DNA from: Agapetus fuscipes
Lineage: Eukaryota > Arthropoda > Insecta > Trichoptera > Glossosomatidae
DNA length: 64,000 nt
NCBI GenBank assembly: GCA_951799405.1
Contig: OX637354.1
Location: 3,658,001 to 3,722,000 of the forward strand
Direction: 5' to 3'
Shown: piece after piece, positions 63,937-64,000 of the stretch
Position numbering within the stretch: the stretch's first letter is position 1
How the letters are laid out: the number at the start of each line of letters is the position of its first letter
Made by a program: the position numbers and the translations under genes
Notes under the pieces: generated by a model
Told to the model about the DNA's origin: nothing
Seen by the model: the letters and a program-made list of their open reading frames with translations, nothing else
The model's database searches: none

Positions 63937-64000
63937 ATTGTGTACCGATATTCTCAAATCCATCGTCAGCCGCTTGTTTCTTGCATTTCTTACTATCGCA
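63937..64000 (-). mobile_element. Non-LTR RT fragment running off the window
   Basis: TTGTGTACCGATATTCTCAA, then ATCCATCGTCAGCCGC, matches the (minus) coding part at 63015-63060. It continues past 64000. Confidence 0.75.

Overview
This is a repeat-dense, AT-rich stretch of an animal genome. It is almost certainly arthropod, because it carries the last two coding exons of an engrailed/invected-class homeobox gene on the + strand (7797-7909 and 8381-8635). I cannot name the species. No bacterial operon, CRISPR array or intact virus is visible. The engrailed 5' exons lie outside the window, so bases 1-7796 are probably intron. A second, uncertain host exon at 12763-12960 encodes a peptide with the features of a mitochondrial presequence. 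No other host gene could be supported.

Nearly everything else is mobile DNA, much of it nested. I named the recurring families for use here. SINE-A (~330 bp) has a tRNA-like head and ends at GTAGCTTAGTTGCG. SINE-B (~300 bp) also has a tRNA-like head and is preceded in one copy by a 5S rRNA pseudogene. SINE-C has a class II tRNA-like head. REP-V (~250 bp) starts TTCCTTGACTTATAGG and ends in (ATTAG)n or (TTATAGA)n. MITE-1 (~250 bp) has 4-bp target duplications. MITE-2 is 247 bp in both copies. MITE-3 (~260 bp) has TIR core CACCTTAAAGGTAAAACTG. There are also remnants of at least five non-LTR retrotransposon lineages, a BEL/Pao protease piece, a mariner, a pogo/Tigger-like element, a hAT-type MITE, a PIF/Harbinger-type element, and a 458-bp element with ~55-bp TIRs and a 9-bp target duplication.

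Layout: 0-6.8 kb holds retroelement scraps, SINEs and a 5S pseudogene in AT-rich probable intron. 6.8-9.2 kb holds the engrailed exons, flanked by a 4 x 139-bp intronic repeat and a ~120-bp degenerate repeat in the 3' region. 10.4-11.6 kb is a mariner filled with later insertions. 12-32 kb is SINE/MITE mosaic, with a 101-bp tandem array near 22.5-23.1 kb and a 56-bp minisatellite at 28.8-29.4 kb. 32.4-33.5 kb is a satellite whose last units are 113 bp. 34-41 kb is rich in non-LTR reverse-transcriptase pieces. 44.2-45.4 kb is a recent 603-bp tandem duplication. 48.2-49.5 kb carries an uninterrupted but 5'-truncated reverse transcriptase. 50.3-51.1 kb repeats the 56-bp minisatellite. 53.9-55.0 kb and 59.0-60.7 kb are DNA transposons. 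The window ends in SINE-A with its TIR insertion and another RT fragment.

The most unusual signals are about a dozen short hairpins resembling a hammerhead ribozyme core (CTGARGA, hairpin, GAAACGT), several inside foldback elements, and the 5S-tRNA juxtaposition suggesting a composite SINE. All calls come from reading the sequence, without alignment or database search.
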